A DNA stretch of 64,000 bases, taken from Calliopum simillimum. Lineage: Eukaryota > Arthropoda > Insecta > Diptera > Lauxaniidae. The stretch lies in assembly GCA_951812925.1 (NCBI GenBank), contig OX638372.1, forward strand, positions 67,597,407 to 67,661,406, read 5' to 3'. The notes under the pieces are model-generated. The model worked only from the letters and a program-made list of their open reading frames with translations, searched no databases and was not told the DNA's origin. Shown here in pieces: positions 22,201 through 29,644 of this stretch (the first letter of the stretch is position 1; each line of letters begins with the position of its first letter). Made by a program: the position numbers and the translations under genes.

Positions 22201-23441
22201 GTGCATTCTCTATTCTCCAACATATTTAGTTGGCCAACTTCAAGTGGTGAAGATAATCAAGTTGAACACGATGGAGGATATGATATTAAATCTCCGGTGG
22301 ATACAGGCTATAAGTCTATAAGTGTAATTTTCAATAATATTTACAAATCATATATGATTAGTAATTGATTACTGTTATTGTTTTGTTTAAATTAAATACC
22401 ATTATAACCATTTCTTGCTAAAACAAGATAAGTCACCCGTTTCCTGCAAAAACAACCTCAGTCAAGAACAGTTCTTCAGATTTTTTTCCATTTCAATCTA
22501 TTAGTTTGAAATTTCAATCTATTAGAACCCAAGCACTATATTCATCCCATCATTATTTGCAAGAATCTAAAATTCTATGCATTTTTTCTCTAATCCTAAT
22601 TGTCATGATTTTCTAAGTTGAAAAATGCATAGAATTTTAGATTCTTGCAAATAATGACTAAAGTTCGTAAAATTATATATATAATATATACTTTCTTCGG
22701 CAAAGTTTCTTTAAATTAACCAAATGCAACGATTTTCGCTGAACCAGACCAGTAAAAATATTCGATCCGTCCTAATGTACATACAATCCACTCATATCTT
22801 TTAAAATAATTCTTCAATATTATTAATAATTTCCTTTTCAAATATAATTTCAGTTCCGTGCTTGGTTTAAAATTGGGTTCACTAATGGATGATATGGCAA
22901 TGATTAGAGTGAACATCATTGGTTTGGCTATCAGCTTGGCATTCACGGCAGTTTTTTATTGGTACGCAACACCGGCATTCAGAACGAAAATTTGGCGTAA
23001 AATTGGTATTTTTGGACTCTTTGTAATAGTATGCCTTGCCTATTCAAATTTCGAAGACCCCGAAAAGATTGAATTCCGTTTTGGCATGCTTATTACTGCT
23101 ATTCTTGTTGCATTAGTTGGTATGCCAATGCTGCATTTAGGAAAAGTCATTGAAAAGAAAAGCACTGAAGGTATGCCATTCCCTATCATATTGTCTGGTA
23201 CTCTTGTTGCTGCATCATGGATGTTATATGGTTTTTCCATTCGAAATGGTGTAGTAGTGGTAAGTAGTTTTTAATTAATTCGATGGTTTACTAGTTATTA
23301 ATGAATTTTAAATATTTTTTTCAGTTCCAAAATCTCTTCCTTTGTACTTTGAGCTCTATACAACTTTCAATGTTCGCTATTTATCCAAATACACCATCGG
23401 AGGAAACTGAACCATTAGTGGAAGACAAAAAGTCCAAATAG
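10081..23441 (+). CDS. SWEET-family sugar transporter (CG7272-like), three coding exons
   Basis: Coding exons 10081-10250, 22854-23259 and 23325-23441 join in frame to 230 aa, the usual SWEET length. It should be a plasma- or endomembrane protein moving sugars down their gradient, with seven helices as two MtN3 bundles plus a linker helix. Bundle 1 begins IAGTITTLQFLSG..LLNDIRKKG (residues about 18-42). Bundle 2 is GMPMLHLGKVIEKKSTEGMP followed by AASWMLYG and FQNLFLCTLSSIQLSMFAIY. The conserved W and Y of bundle 1 (animal SxWxxYG) are replaced in SVLGLKLG, while bundle 2 keeps SWMLYG. The ATG at 10081 is chosen because the frame upstream has no other ATG. The C-terminal tail is acidic then basic (EETEPLVEDKKSK). 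From memory the closest Drosophila protein is CG7272 rather than slv. Donors GTAAGT and acceptors TTTCAG fit. Confidence 0.9.
10281..10470. mobile_element. Palindromic MITE, 190 bp
   Basis: CCCAGTGTGCCAGACGGTTC at the left is inverted at the right as GAACCGTCTGGCGCACTGGG. The arms run nearly to the centre and share TTACGGATCCGTTACTGATC. No coding capacity. Low divergence between arms suggests a fairly recent insertion. Superfamily unknown. Confidence 0.8.
11031..12287. mobile_element. Nested foldback elements (outer and inner inverted repeats)
   Basis: An inner foldback (11226-12187) begins CACGGTGCTCTTAAACAGTC and ends with its inverted copy GACTGTTTAAGAGCACCGTG; arms are about 300 bp. An outer pair (TTGCACCATATATTTTTTTG at 11038 and CAAAAAAACATCAGGTGCAA at 12260) brackets it. 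Parts of the arms contain the block TTTTTGATGTATTTTGCAAT found elsewhere in the window. Non-coding. Confidence 0.7.
12471..13250. mobile_element. Diverged foldback element, 780 bp
   Basis: TTATTATCCCTTGCATTGAC followed by ATAATAGG at the left is inverted at the right (CCTATTATGTCAATAGC followed by AATTAATAATAA). Further matching inverted phrases include TTTTCTGATAAAATGGCAAA opposite TTTTTCATTTTATCAGAAAA. Arms are clearly diverged, so it is old. No transposase. Confidence 0.6.
13519..13906. mobile_element. MITE with internal 'CAAGACCAAGAC' repeats, copy 1
   Basis: Begins AGTGATGAGCAAAATTAGTC and ends GTCTTGGTTTGCTCATCACT region, so the ends are inverted copies. The interior is largely permutations of AAGACCAAGAC/GTCTTGGTCTT, which makes the arms foldback. 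A second copy is at 44273-44644. A short frame with repeated RPR/KAK residues across it is a repeat artefact. Confidence 0.7.
13912..14663 (-). mobile_element. Internally deleted Tc1-like element, 752 bp
   Basis: Ends CAGTTTGTCAAGAATGTCTT and its inverted copy (ACATTCTTGACAAACTG) are flanked by TA (13910-13911, 14664-14665). Terminal repeats extend about 130 bp, with AGCAAAAAAACGTACTTCTT opposite AAGAAGTACGTTTTTTTTTT. Only the C-terminal part of a transposase remains, on the minus strand. The element sits directly next to the end of the MITE at 13519-13906. Confidence 0.8.
14191..14421 (-). pseudogene. Tc1 transposase, C-terminal fragment
   Basis: The frame contains ALVQSPDYNPIENLWVFLKK, the signature around the last catalytic residue of Tc1 transposases (PDxNPIENLW, with E as the third catalytic acid), followed by a KVSERQPNTELHL segment typical of the C terminus. 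The two upstream catalytic Asp residues and the DNA-binding domain are absent. It belongs to the TA-flanked element around it. Confidence 0.85.
14829..16079 (-). mobile_element. DD37E-type IS630/Tc1/mariner element, 1251 bp, both ends present
   Basis: Terminal inverted repeats AGGACTGCCCCGGAAAAATT (14829) and the inverted AAATTTTGTTGGGGCAGTCC (ending 16079) are flanked by TA (14827-14828, 16080-16081). The transposase is on the minus strand, broken by frameshifts. The spacing from the second catalytic D to PIE is 37 residues after allowing one missing base, as in the ITmD37E family described in mosquitoes. A second, interrupted copy is at 27118-28955. Confidence 0.8.
15062..15953 (-). pseudogene. 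DD37E transposase, frameshifted
   Basis: Reading from 15953 downward, the N-terminal part (147 aa) carries a helix-turn-helix (KYSAIAKKTGASKITVQGVI, residues about 32-51) and a basic linker (TRKKSLGRKASIDPQLV). It breaks near 15510. Sequence between 15510 and 15419 has the expected first catalytic Asp region in mixed frames. A second open part (15419-15150) has KQYMVWQAICTCGLRSIFFV and VMFWPDLATSHYSRATIKWY, which contains the second catalytic Asp. A missing base near 15160 then shifts the frame to NANPPNCPQLRPIERYWALM, with the third catalytic Glu. Family proteins are about 340-350 aa. Here the protein cannot be made in one piece. Confidence 0.8.
16080..17089. other. Intronic stretch without recognisable features
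   Basis: AT-rich SWEET intron sequence with several short frames, none showing recognisable domains or sensible composition. No inverted or tandem repeats were evident here. Confidence 0.4.
17090..17224. mobile_element. MITE with CCGAAGATT ends, 135 bp
   Basis: ATAGCCTGTTTCCACCGAAG (about 17093) is inverted at the right as TAATCTTCGATGGAAAGGGA. A related element with ends GCTTGTTTAAACCGAAGGTT is at 32467-32847, so this is a dispersed family. Non-coding. Confidence 0.6.
17856..18005. mobile_element. Palindromic MITE, 150 bp, inserted in the pogo-like element
   Basis: ATATCTGTGGCAACAAACCA at the left is inverted at the right as TGGTTTGTTGCCACAGATAT. Each arm is about 44 bp (through AGTAGCTTAAGTCGATCTTT), with a 60-bp loop. 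The arms are nearly identical, so it is younger than the surrounding material. Confidence 0.8.
18320..18614 (+). pseudogene. Transposase C-terminal remnants in the pogo-like element
   Basis: One frame reads ARKACLAKEQCQQ-like residues then ITSLACLICKKMYLSSAEDN and stops at 18547. It looks like the Cys-containing tail of some pogo-like transposases. A second overlapping frame from about 18511 reads MMPFDPDVFSDSDFVKAVEQ followed by NLQNFCESMSPK and a TAA. Neither is a complete domain and the catalytic core is missing. Confidence 0.4.
19593..20087. repeat. Inner foldback, ~500 bp
   Basis: TTAATGCACGAAAAATAAAG at the left is inverted at the right as CTTTATTTTTCATACATTAA. The arms also share GCAAATATTTCGCCAACGGT and its inverted form. 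The right arm resembles 25588-25720 in the foldback at 24372-26058. Non-coding. Confidence 0.6.
20092..20890 (+). repeat. GCGTGGCACCGCCCACT repeat element, copy 2
   Basis: Collinear with 3528-4284: begins CTAGAGTTCGCCTTGTGGCC, has tandem ~125-bp units with TTTAGGGGCGTGGCACCGCC and GATGCAGCGGTTTAGCCGTG, and ends CCTATTTATATATAGAT. No clear target duplication, unlike copy 1. Confidence 0.75.
20892..21366 (+). pseudogene. LINE (non-LTR retrotransposon) ORF2 C-terminal fragment
   Basis: The frame reads RIFDSNVKSVLLYGCETW, then LQVFVNKCLKRIL, IEVKLRKWRWIGHTLRK and QALEWNPQGSRGRGRPKTNW, ending DRDKWRDF. This is the conserved segment after the reverse transcriptase of many animal LINEs (LYGCETW and the RKWRWIGHTLRK / GRGRPKTNW motifs). 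The palm motifs (FxDD) and endonuclease are absent, so it is a 5'-truncated dead copy. Clade not resolved. It begins directly at the end of the CGTGGCACC repeat. Confidence 0.85.
21367..21706. repeat. Direct and inverted repeats of a ~110-bp unit
   Basis: The phrase GAAAAAACGCGAAC, then TATTCTGGCA, ATTCAGCGACCCCGAAA and AAGTTCAGGTGGTCTGATC, occurs at about 21364-21450 and again at about 21601-21690. An inverted piece lies between (GATCAGACCACCTGAACGAA, TTGGTTCGCGTTTTTTCAG). This produces short frames on both strands with no real product. Confidence 0.65.
21707..21968. mobile_element. MITE with ATGAGTCGTTTATTTT ends, ~260 bp
   Basis: CATATGAGTCGTTTATTTTG followed by AAAGTGGCCCAAGTCCATTT at the left is inverted at the right (AAATGGACTTGGCCACTTTT, AAATAAACGGCTCATATATG). 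No coding capacity. Confidence 0.65.
22153..22223. repeat. Half of the GGGGGTTATCGTGA palindrome family
   Basis: GGGGGTTATCGTGA, then ATTCCCGGGGAATTTTCTCA and GTGCATTCTCTATT match the left half and loop of the palindrome at 38361-38470, but the right arm is missing. It is a truncated copy. Confidence 0.6.
22551..22656. repeat. Small palindrome, ~105 bp
   Basis: CATTATTTGCAAGAATCTAA followed by AATTCTATGCATTTTT is inverted as AAAAATGCATAGAATTTTAG followed by ATTCTTGCAAATAATG, an essentially perfect arm match. A tandem CATTTCAATCTATTAGT duplication lies just upstream (about 22489-22525). Confidence 0.75.
22854..23259 (+). CDS. SWEET gene, coding exon 2
   Basis: Acceptor TTTCAG at 22853 and donor GTAAGT at 23260. 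It begins by completing the Leu codon split after exon 1 and carries most membrane segments, including KVIEKKSTEGMPFPI and AASWMLYGF. Confidence 0.9.
23325..23441 (+). CDS. SWEET gene, coding exon 3 (last)
   Basis: Acceptor TTTTTCAG at 23324. Encodes FQNLFLCTLSSIQLSMFAIY, then the charged tail, with stop TAG at 23439-23441. The last helix and FQN match the end of the second MtN3 bundle. Confidence 0.9.
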   Translation, partial: FQNLFLCTLSSIQLSMFAIYPNTPSEETEPLVEDKKSK

Positions 23442-23465
23442 AAAGTCACACTAAGTGCATCGATC

Positions 23466-23471
23466 AATAAA
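23466..23471 (+). terminator. Poly(A) signal of the SWEET gene
   Basis: AATAAA lies 25 bp after the stop codon. Further AATAAA copies follow at about 23520-23530, so the exact cleavage site is uncertain. Confidence 0.5.
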
Positions 23472-24371
23472 AGTAAACTTTAAATACAGCTTGCTTGGCA
23501 CACAAAAACTTTTATCTTTAAATAAATAAACAAAATGCTTCTATATTTCTATGTAATTTGTAAATTTTGACAATAACTTAAATCTTCCAATTATAAATCG
23601 CAATCGTTAATACATATAAATATATATTTATAATTAAATTATTCAATGTTAAGAAAATCAAAATAAGAACAAGCTTTTTACTAAATCATAAAATTTTTAC
23701 TGAAATTATTCATATAGTGAAAAGTAAAGTATTAAAATCTAAAAAGAATTGATAGCGCGATAGCAATGAAGAATTTTTAGTGTTTAATAGAAATTCAAAA
23801 TATCTGTAATATAATTAACTTTTATGCATTTTAGCACATAATCTTTCTAAGCATGTAATCTATGAAAAGTAAGATTTGATTAGAAACAAAAAATCTAATA
23901 ACACTGAATTAACTTATAAGTAATAATGCAATGAGTAAATATGTTTGAAAGTATTTGGAAACGTACTTACAAAAAAACTGTTCCATCTACATTTGGGAAA
24001 CGTTTATTTTATTGGCAAATGTGCAAATGTTTCTTAAGTACGTTTGAAAAACATGAAAAATATGAACCGAGAACATTTTTTTTTTTAAATTTTTCTCCAA
24101 ACAAAAATGCCAACGTTTTCCAAGCTTATTTAGTTTACATACAAAGAGGTCATAAAATATACATCGTTTTCAAACTTAACAAACTTTTTCCAAAAGTTTC
24201 GTTTACAAGTAAAAGCTGGGAAAACTTATTCAAACCAAACGTATTTGCTGAGTAGCAAAAAATTACTTTTAAAAGTTATAAGTTATAAGCAAATAAAATG
24301 AAATTATTAATAAATTTTACAAACACTTATCGCTTTTAGGTTATATTAATTGGAACCATAGAACTAACAGT
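23472..24371. other. Intergenic stretch downstream of the SWEET gene
   Basis: AT-rich; one frame of about 100 codons from 23941 has no recognisable similarity and a composition (many K, F, N) expected by chance in such DNA. No repeats evident. Confidence 0.4.
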
Positions 24372-26058
24372 ATATCGCTTAACCGCCAAAAAGACTTAAC
24401 CGACACGATTTCGGATTTTCGTTTTTTGATGAAAACCTATAACTCGTGTCCATACGCATCTTCTCTACAAATTTCATAGCTGCAAAAAGTACCGTTACGG
24501 AGTTATAGCGAAAGCAATTAAGACTTAACCGACATTCGAAGTATTTTGTTTATTTTTTTTGTGACTGCGAGCTGTTGGTTAATTCTTTTTTTCTTTTTGT
24601 GTCAAAAGTAATTTGCAAATAATTTAATAAAAAGGAAAATTTATTAAAAAGACTTGATGCGGGTTAATAGTAGCCCAGGAAAATAAGATGAAAAAAGAGC
24701 TTCTGTGCGAAAAAAATCCCAGTGGAAATTTTTCACCGAAATTGTCTTTATTTATGCATGATACACACATATTAAAATATCTTACTTTTTAAATTGCAAT
24801 AACTCTTCAATGAGAAGTTGTACAAACAAAATTAAAATGCCGTTTGAAAGATAATTTAATTTTCTATATACCATACAAAATTTTTTTTTCGAACGGCTTA
24901 TGACCTTAAAAATATTCTTGAATAACCGTTAAGGCTTCGAAATTACTGGTTTTTTAAGGATATCTGCGAATTGGTAAGTACTACGATAAAAAGTAATGGG
25001 ACCAAATTTGTAGAGAATTACAAGATCTACAAAAAATAAGCAATATGTGTACACATAGAAGTAACCGTTTAGAAGATATTCCAAAAAAAACCCTTAAAAT
25101 GCCAAAAAACCGGTTTCTATTGAATATCTTCTATGCGGTTACTTCTATGTGTACACATATCGCTTATTTTTTGTAGATCTTGTAATTTTCTACAAAATTG
25201 GTCTCTTTACTTTTTATCGTAGTACTTACCAATTCGGAGATATCCTTAAAAAACAGTAATTTCGAAGCCTTAACGGTTATTCAAGAATATTTTTAAGGTC
25301 ATGAGCCGTTCGAAAAAAAAATTTTGTATGGTATATAGAAAATTAAATTATCTTTCAAACGGCATTTTAATTTTGTTTGTACAACTTCTCATAGAAGAGT
25401 TATTGCAATTTAAAAAGTAAGATATTTTAATATGAACTCATAGGTAGTATTTCATATCATAACTATTAACAACTTTTTAAATACGGTGATCTCCTAAACT
25501 AGAAGTCGTACGCAAATACTTTTAACGTACTTTTGTAGGAAATTTCCTGTGCTACAAAATTGGAGACCAACATTTTTCTGTAAAAGTTAGCATTAGCGAG
25601 ATAGTTGCAAAAAACTGATTTTAGCGACCTTTGAGCCTTAATAACTTTTTATGCACACACGACTTTGCAATGGACTTTTCACAGTTTGTGTATCATGCAT
25701 AAATAAAGACAATTCCGGTGAAAAATTTCCACTGGGAATTTTTTCGCAGAAAATGTCTTATTTTCCTGGGCTATAGTATATGTGACCACAAATGTTTTTT
25801 GGTACAAAAACTGAAGATCAGATGGGGAATCTGGAAAAGAAAAAAAGACTTAACTGACAAAACACTGAAAAATAGCCGTTATACTTATTATAAAAAGGTG
25901 AATGAAACTAGTTGCATCGCATGTCTAACACAAAATATAGCTTACATACTAAATTTCACTATAATAGCTTTAGTATATGCACAGAAACTAAAAAAAACCT
26001 TCTCCTGTAAAATTTACTTTTTGTCAGTTAAGTCTTCTTGGCGGTTAGGGCTCGATAT
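24372..26058. mobile_element. Large foldback element, 1.69 kb
   Basis: Outer ends ATATCGCTTAACCGCCAAAA and AGACTTAACCGAC are inverted at 26022-26058 (GTCAGTTAAGTCTTCTTGGC, GGTTAGGGCTCGATAT). A nested palindrome runs from about 24670 (TAGCCCAGGAAAATAAG) to 25774 (CTTATTTTCCTGGGCTA), centred near 25100. Its arms are nearly identical over hundreds of bases (TAGAAGTAACCGTTTAGAAG opposite CTTCTATGCGGTTACTTCTA). No transposase. Confidence 0.75.
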
Positions 26059-26721
26059 AATCATAACATACATGTGGCCAATCTCTAAGTCTTTCACTTT
26101 ACATTTGAACGACCTTTTTTGGGCATATCTCTGTTAAAAATTTAAATGTAAGTGGTTCAAGAGTTCTATTTATTAAGCTCCTCGAAATACACATTCATTT
26201 TAAAGGAAGCTTTATCATAAATTGTATGATTTTCGTGTCTCGAATCTCGGAAACGGAGCGGAATATCGAAAAATGTTATTTGATTATTCCGAATTATTTT
26301 GGGTCGTTTTATATGAACACATCGTCAAATCTAACATTTCTTGAAATTTCTTCAACATTCCCGTATTTTCGAAAACGAAGCAAGGTATGGAAAAATTTTA
26401 TTTTTATACTTTGGACTTATTTTGGATCGATTTATAAAAAAATATCGTCATATCGGGGGCACACGGAAATCAAAGGATCGCAATAGTTTTAAATATTTCT
26501 TCTTAAAGTGCATTCGATCTCTGTACCGAATTTCAGAAAAATCAATTCATTCAGGCATGTTCCGAAATCCGATTCACTTCGGAATCAGAATTAAATCAGT
26601 TTTCAAGAGCTCTGCATTGCGACAAATAAGATGGAATCGGATTTGTGTTTCAACAATAATTTATCGAAATATGGAGCTCTTGAAGATTGATTTAATTCCG
26701 AAGTGAATCGGATTTCAGAAC
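26059..26721. repeat. Intergenic region with an AATCGGATTT inverted pair
   Basis: No gene seen. An inverted repeat joins GAAATCCGATTCACTTCGGA (about 26563) and TCCGAAGTGAATCGGATTTC (about 26697-26716), with AGCTCTGCATTG/GGAGCTCTTGAAG nearby, so a ~150-bp palindromic unit is present. The frames here are not protein-like. Confidence 0.5.
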
Positions 26722-27116
26722 ATGCTTAACCATCTACCCATTTCATATATATCGATGTAGCGCTATAGCCGTGAGAGCTTTTTTTTCATATAGGGACATG
26801 GCACCACCCGCTTCCACACCAAATTTCAAATTTAACCCTATCTACATTCTTAATATTATAAATATAGATGTAGGGGAATAGCCGTGAGAGCGTTTTTTCC
26901 ATATAGGGATGTGGCGCCGCATAATTAATGGTCACATTATCATTCCTTATCTTCATACCGAAATTGATAAAAATCGATGCAGCGCTATAGCCGTGAGATT
27001 TTTTTTTTTTTTGCATTTAGGGGAGTGGCACCGCCCACTTAAAAACATTATGGTCATGTTATCGTTCCTAAGTGCACCAAATTTCATAAAAATCTATGCA
27101 CTGTTTATGAAAAAAG
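26722..27116 (+). repeat. GCGTGGCACCGCCC repeat array, copy 3 (diverged)
   Basis: Three degenerate units contain CGATGTAGCGCTATAGCCGT, ATTTAGGGGAGTGGCACCGC, and ATTATGGTCATGTTATCGTT. They resemble copies 1 and 2 but lack the CTAGAGTTCGCC start. The array abuts the 5'-truncated DD37E relic. Confidence 0.65.
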
Positions 27117-27520
27117 TAAGCTGAAGATCTAAAGAGTTCAAGAAGTACCAGATCGTTCCGATGAAATGCAGCTGTTGGCTTAAAAATGAGCCCGAAAGTT
27201 ATATGAAGGCTCTCTGACTAAATTTGAAAATGAAACACACGTTAAGGTAGATTTCAAACAGCTACTGGGCACGAATTTTATACCTATACGGAGAAGGGGC
27301 ATGAACAAAGCAAAATTAGAGAAAAGAATATCACAAAATTTCCGAAGCAGTATGTGGTTTGGCAGGCTATATGCACCTGCGCGCAGCTCCGGTCTGAGAA
27401 GCAGTTTTTTTGGAACACAGGGCACAATAAATTTGTAAACTTATATACACGAATCTTGAAGATCTTTGTTTGCTATTTATTCGTGGTCACGAAGGTAGTG
27501 TTATGTCCTGGCCTGATTTA

Positions 27521-28833
27521 CAGGGTGGCTGATTCGAACTGTTACCAACTTCAGATAGACTTATCTGACAGATGGAACATGACAGCTGTCTAAAAATTGG
27601 CATGATGTTAGTTCATTCTATTGTCAACAAGTAACCAAAAGCATTTGCGCGTCAATTTATTGAAAATAAAAAATTTTCGAAATGGAATTCAAACGTAATA
27701 GTGTGATTGCTCTTTATTTGGCTGGAAAATCGCAACCAGCAATTGTTCGTGAGCTGAAACATTTAAAAGTGAATAAAATGTTTGTGTATCGGACCATAAC
27801 ACGTTACAATGGTACCGGCAGCGTTGCCAAACGACATGGTGGTGGTCGGAAAATAACTGCAACATCACCAGAAATGGTTCGAAAGGTGAAGGCCAGAATT
27901 GAGCGAAATCCGAGACGCAGTGGCAGACAAATGGCTGCCGAGCTGAAAATATCGCGTGAACGAATGCAACACATATTGTCAAACAAGCTCGGACTAAAGG
28001 CCCTCAAGTTCCAAAAGGCGCATGATCTCACTCCTGCTCAAAAAAAAGTTAGGCTCGATAGAGCCAAGGAGTTGTTGCGCTTGCACGCCGCCGGAAATCT
28101 GTCACAAATTGTCTTCTCTGATGAGAAAAATTACTGTATCCAGCAATATGTAAACAAACAAAATGATCGGGTTTACTTGACAGAGAGGTCCCACGAAAAT
28201 TTGGATGTTCGTTTGGCCACCAGGACGCAGGCACCACCGCATGTGATGGTTTGGGCTGCAGTGACTGCTGATGGGCGCTCACCACTCGTTTTTTTGGCCG
28301 CTGGCGTCAAAGCAAACGCCCAGGTGTATCGTGAATCAGTGTTGGAGGGTGTTTTACTACCGCGGGCACGCAAACATTTCGGTCGCAAGCCATGGACATT
28401 CCAACAAGACTCGGCACCGTCACACAAAGCTCGTGTGAATCAAGAATGGTTAGAAAAAAACGTTCCTAGCTTCATTTCTGCTCAACAATGGCTCTCAAAT
28501 TCGCCTGATGCGAATCCGCTGGATTTCTGAATCTGGGGTATGTTGGACAGGAAGGTCTTGACTAAAAAATACCAGAGCGTTGATGCGCTAAAAGTGGCCC
28601 TTCAACGAGAATGGCGCAAACTTCCACAAAATCAAATTCGTGCAGCATGCGACTCGTTCTTCGACCGTCTACGGGCCATAGTTAAGGCCAAAGGTGGCCA
28701 TATCGAAAATCTCAAGTATATTCTTAAAATTTGAACATTTCCCAACAATTATAGCGTTTGATCAATAAAATCTGTGCATGGAAACTAAAAATATAGTCTT
28801 TTGAATTGGTAACACTTCGAATCAGCTACCCTG
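27521..28833 (+). mobile_element. DD37D (maT-type) mariner-like element, 1313 bp, nearly intact
   Basis: Terminal inverted repeats CAGGGTGGCTGATTCGAACT (27521) and AGTGTTACCA-type inner bases match the right end (TGGTAACACTTCGAATCAGC, ending CTACCCTG at 28833). TA lies on both sides (27519-27520, 28834-28835). One transposase frame on the same strand occupies most of the element. The insertion target is TA inside the DD37E relic. Confidence 0.95.
27682..28734 (+). pseudogene. DD37D transposase with one internal stop codon
   Basis: The frame encodes 282 aa, one TGA (28528-28530), then 67 aa ending YILKI; otherwise it is open, about 350 codons, the normal family length. The N terminus has two helix-turn-helix regions (IVRELKHLKVNKMFVYRTI; SGRQMAAELKISRERMQHIL). 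Catalytic acids: D in IVFSDEKNY, D in FQQDSAPSHKA, D in SPDANPLD. The last two are separated by 37 residues, the DD37D spacing of the maT family. The stop falls directly after PLDF, just past the third catalytic Asp, where the next residues are IWGMLD. No frameshift was found. As it stands the C terminus would be lost, so the copy is probably inactive. Confidence 0.9.
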
Positions 28834-29007
28834 TAGAAACCTCTACTACTCTAAAACTGCCATAGAGTGGTACAAGAGCAAAAATGTACATTTTGTTCCA
28901 AAAAGTGGGAATTCACTTAACTGCTCAGGGCTTTGACATTTTGAGAGGGCTAAAAAAATTATTAGTAAAAAAACTTAGCTGCTGTTTATAAGAAAATAAC
29001 CTATATT

Positions 29008-29013
29008 TTTATT
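29008..29013 (-). terminator. Poly(A) signal of DCAF13
   Basis: TTTATT on the plus strand is AATAAA on the minus strand, about 80 bp past the DCAF13 stop codon. Confidence 0.45.
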
Positions 29014-29091
29014 TTTTATATTTAAACATACAAAATGAGCTATAACTAAAAGAAAATGACGCGATAAAATATAAACTCACAATATTCATTC

Positions 29092-29644
29092 CTAAACTTC
29101 CTGTCGCAACACAGGCTTCTTTTTCTCTGACACAAAGGGTACAGTTCCTGGTTTTGAATGCTTACGAACATTGGCTTCCTTTTGCTTTTCCTTGTCTTTG
29201 GCAGCACGCATTTTACGTTGCGTATTGAGGACGTGTCGTGGTACTTGTCGATGACGAGCGATACGTTTGATTTGCGGATGCGCTGCATATTTTTCTTTGA
29301 GAGCCTCTTGGTAATTAAATGCAGCACGCTCGCGAGGACGTATGACACCAAGCTTTTCTGATGCTTTTGCTTTCCACATACGAATATTCATTTCATCCGA
29401 TCCAGAAAAGATATAACGATTATCAAGCGACCAAGCAATACAAACAACATGCTGCATACGCTTGGTGTGATAAATATCACGTGAATGGCTTTGATGTACA
29501 TTGTAAATACGTATGGTTTTATCATAACTGCCAGAAACAAATTCATGTCCTGTTGGAGAATAATCTACATCTGTAACAGCGGAAACATGATCGAAGTGAA
29601 TTTTCAGCGGGTTTTTGAGTTGACGTGTATCAAAAGTATAAAGG
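29092..29644 (-). CDS. DCAF13: DCAF13, coding exon 3 (last)
   Basis: Starts after acceptor TTTGCAG and completes the Asn codon split from exon 2. Encodes LYTFDTRQLKNPLKIHFDHV onward: the last WD40 repeats and the Sof1 domain. Stop TAG at 29094-29092. Confidence 0.93.

Larger units (their letters stand above)
19356..22788. mobile_element. 3.4-kb inverted-repeat structure with nested insertions
   Basis: A left arm (about 19356-19473: GGTCTGGCTCAGCGAAAATC, GAGAAACTTTGCCGAATAAA) is inverted at about 22683-22788 (TTCTTCGGCAAAGTTTCTTT, GATTTTCGCTGAACCAGACC). Inside are a second foldback (19593-20087), the CGTGGCACCGCCC element (20092-20890), a LINE tail and several small palindromes. No transposase belongs to the outer ends. 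Confidence 0.6.
10251..22853 (+). other. SWEET intron 1 (12.6 kb), filled with transposons
   Basis: Bounded by GTAAGT at 10251 and TTTCAG at 22853. It contains at least ten recognisable repeat elements, listed individually, and no host exon that I can identify. Intron 2 of the same gene is only 65 bp. Confidence 0.85.
27117..28955 (+). mobile_element. DD37E element relic, copy 2, interrupted by a mariner
   Basis: Left part 27117-27520 translates in broken frames to RVQEVPDRSDEMQLL, ETHVKVDFKQLLGTNF and, near the end, a sequence matching TVMFWPDL. Right part 28834-28955 resumes with the equivalent of ATSHYSRATIKWY and NVNFVPK in broken frames. The corresponding uninterrupted sequence is present in the element at 14829-16079. 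The 5' end is truncated and no terminal repeats remain. Confidence 0.8.
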
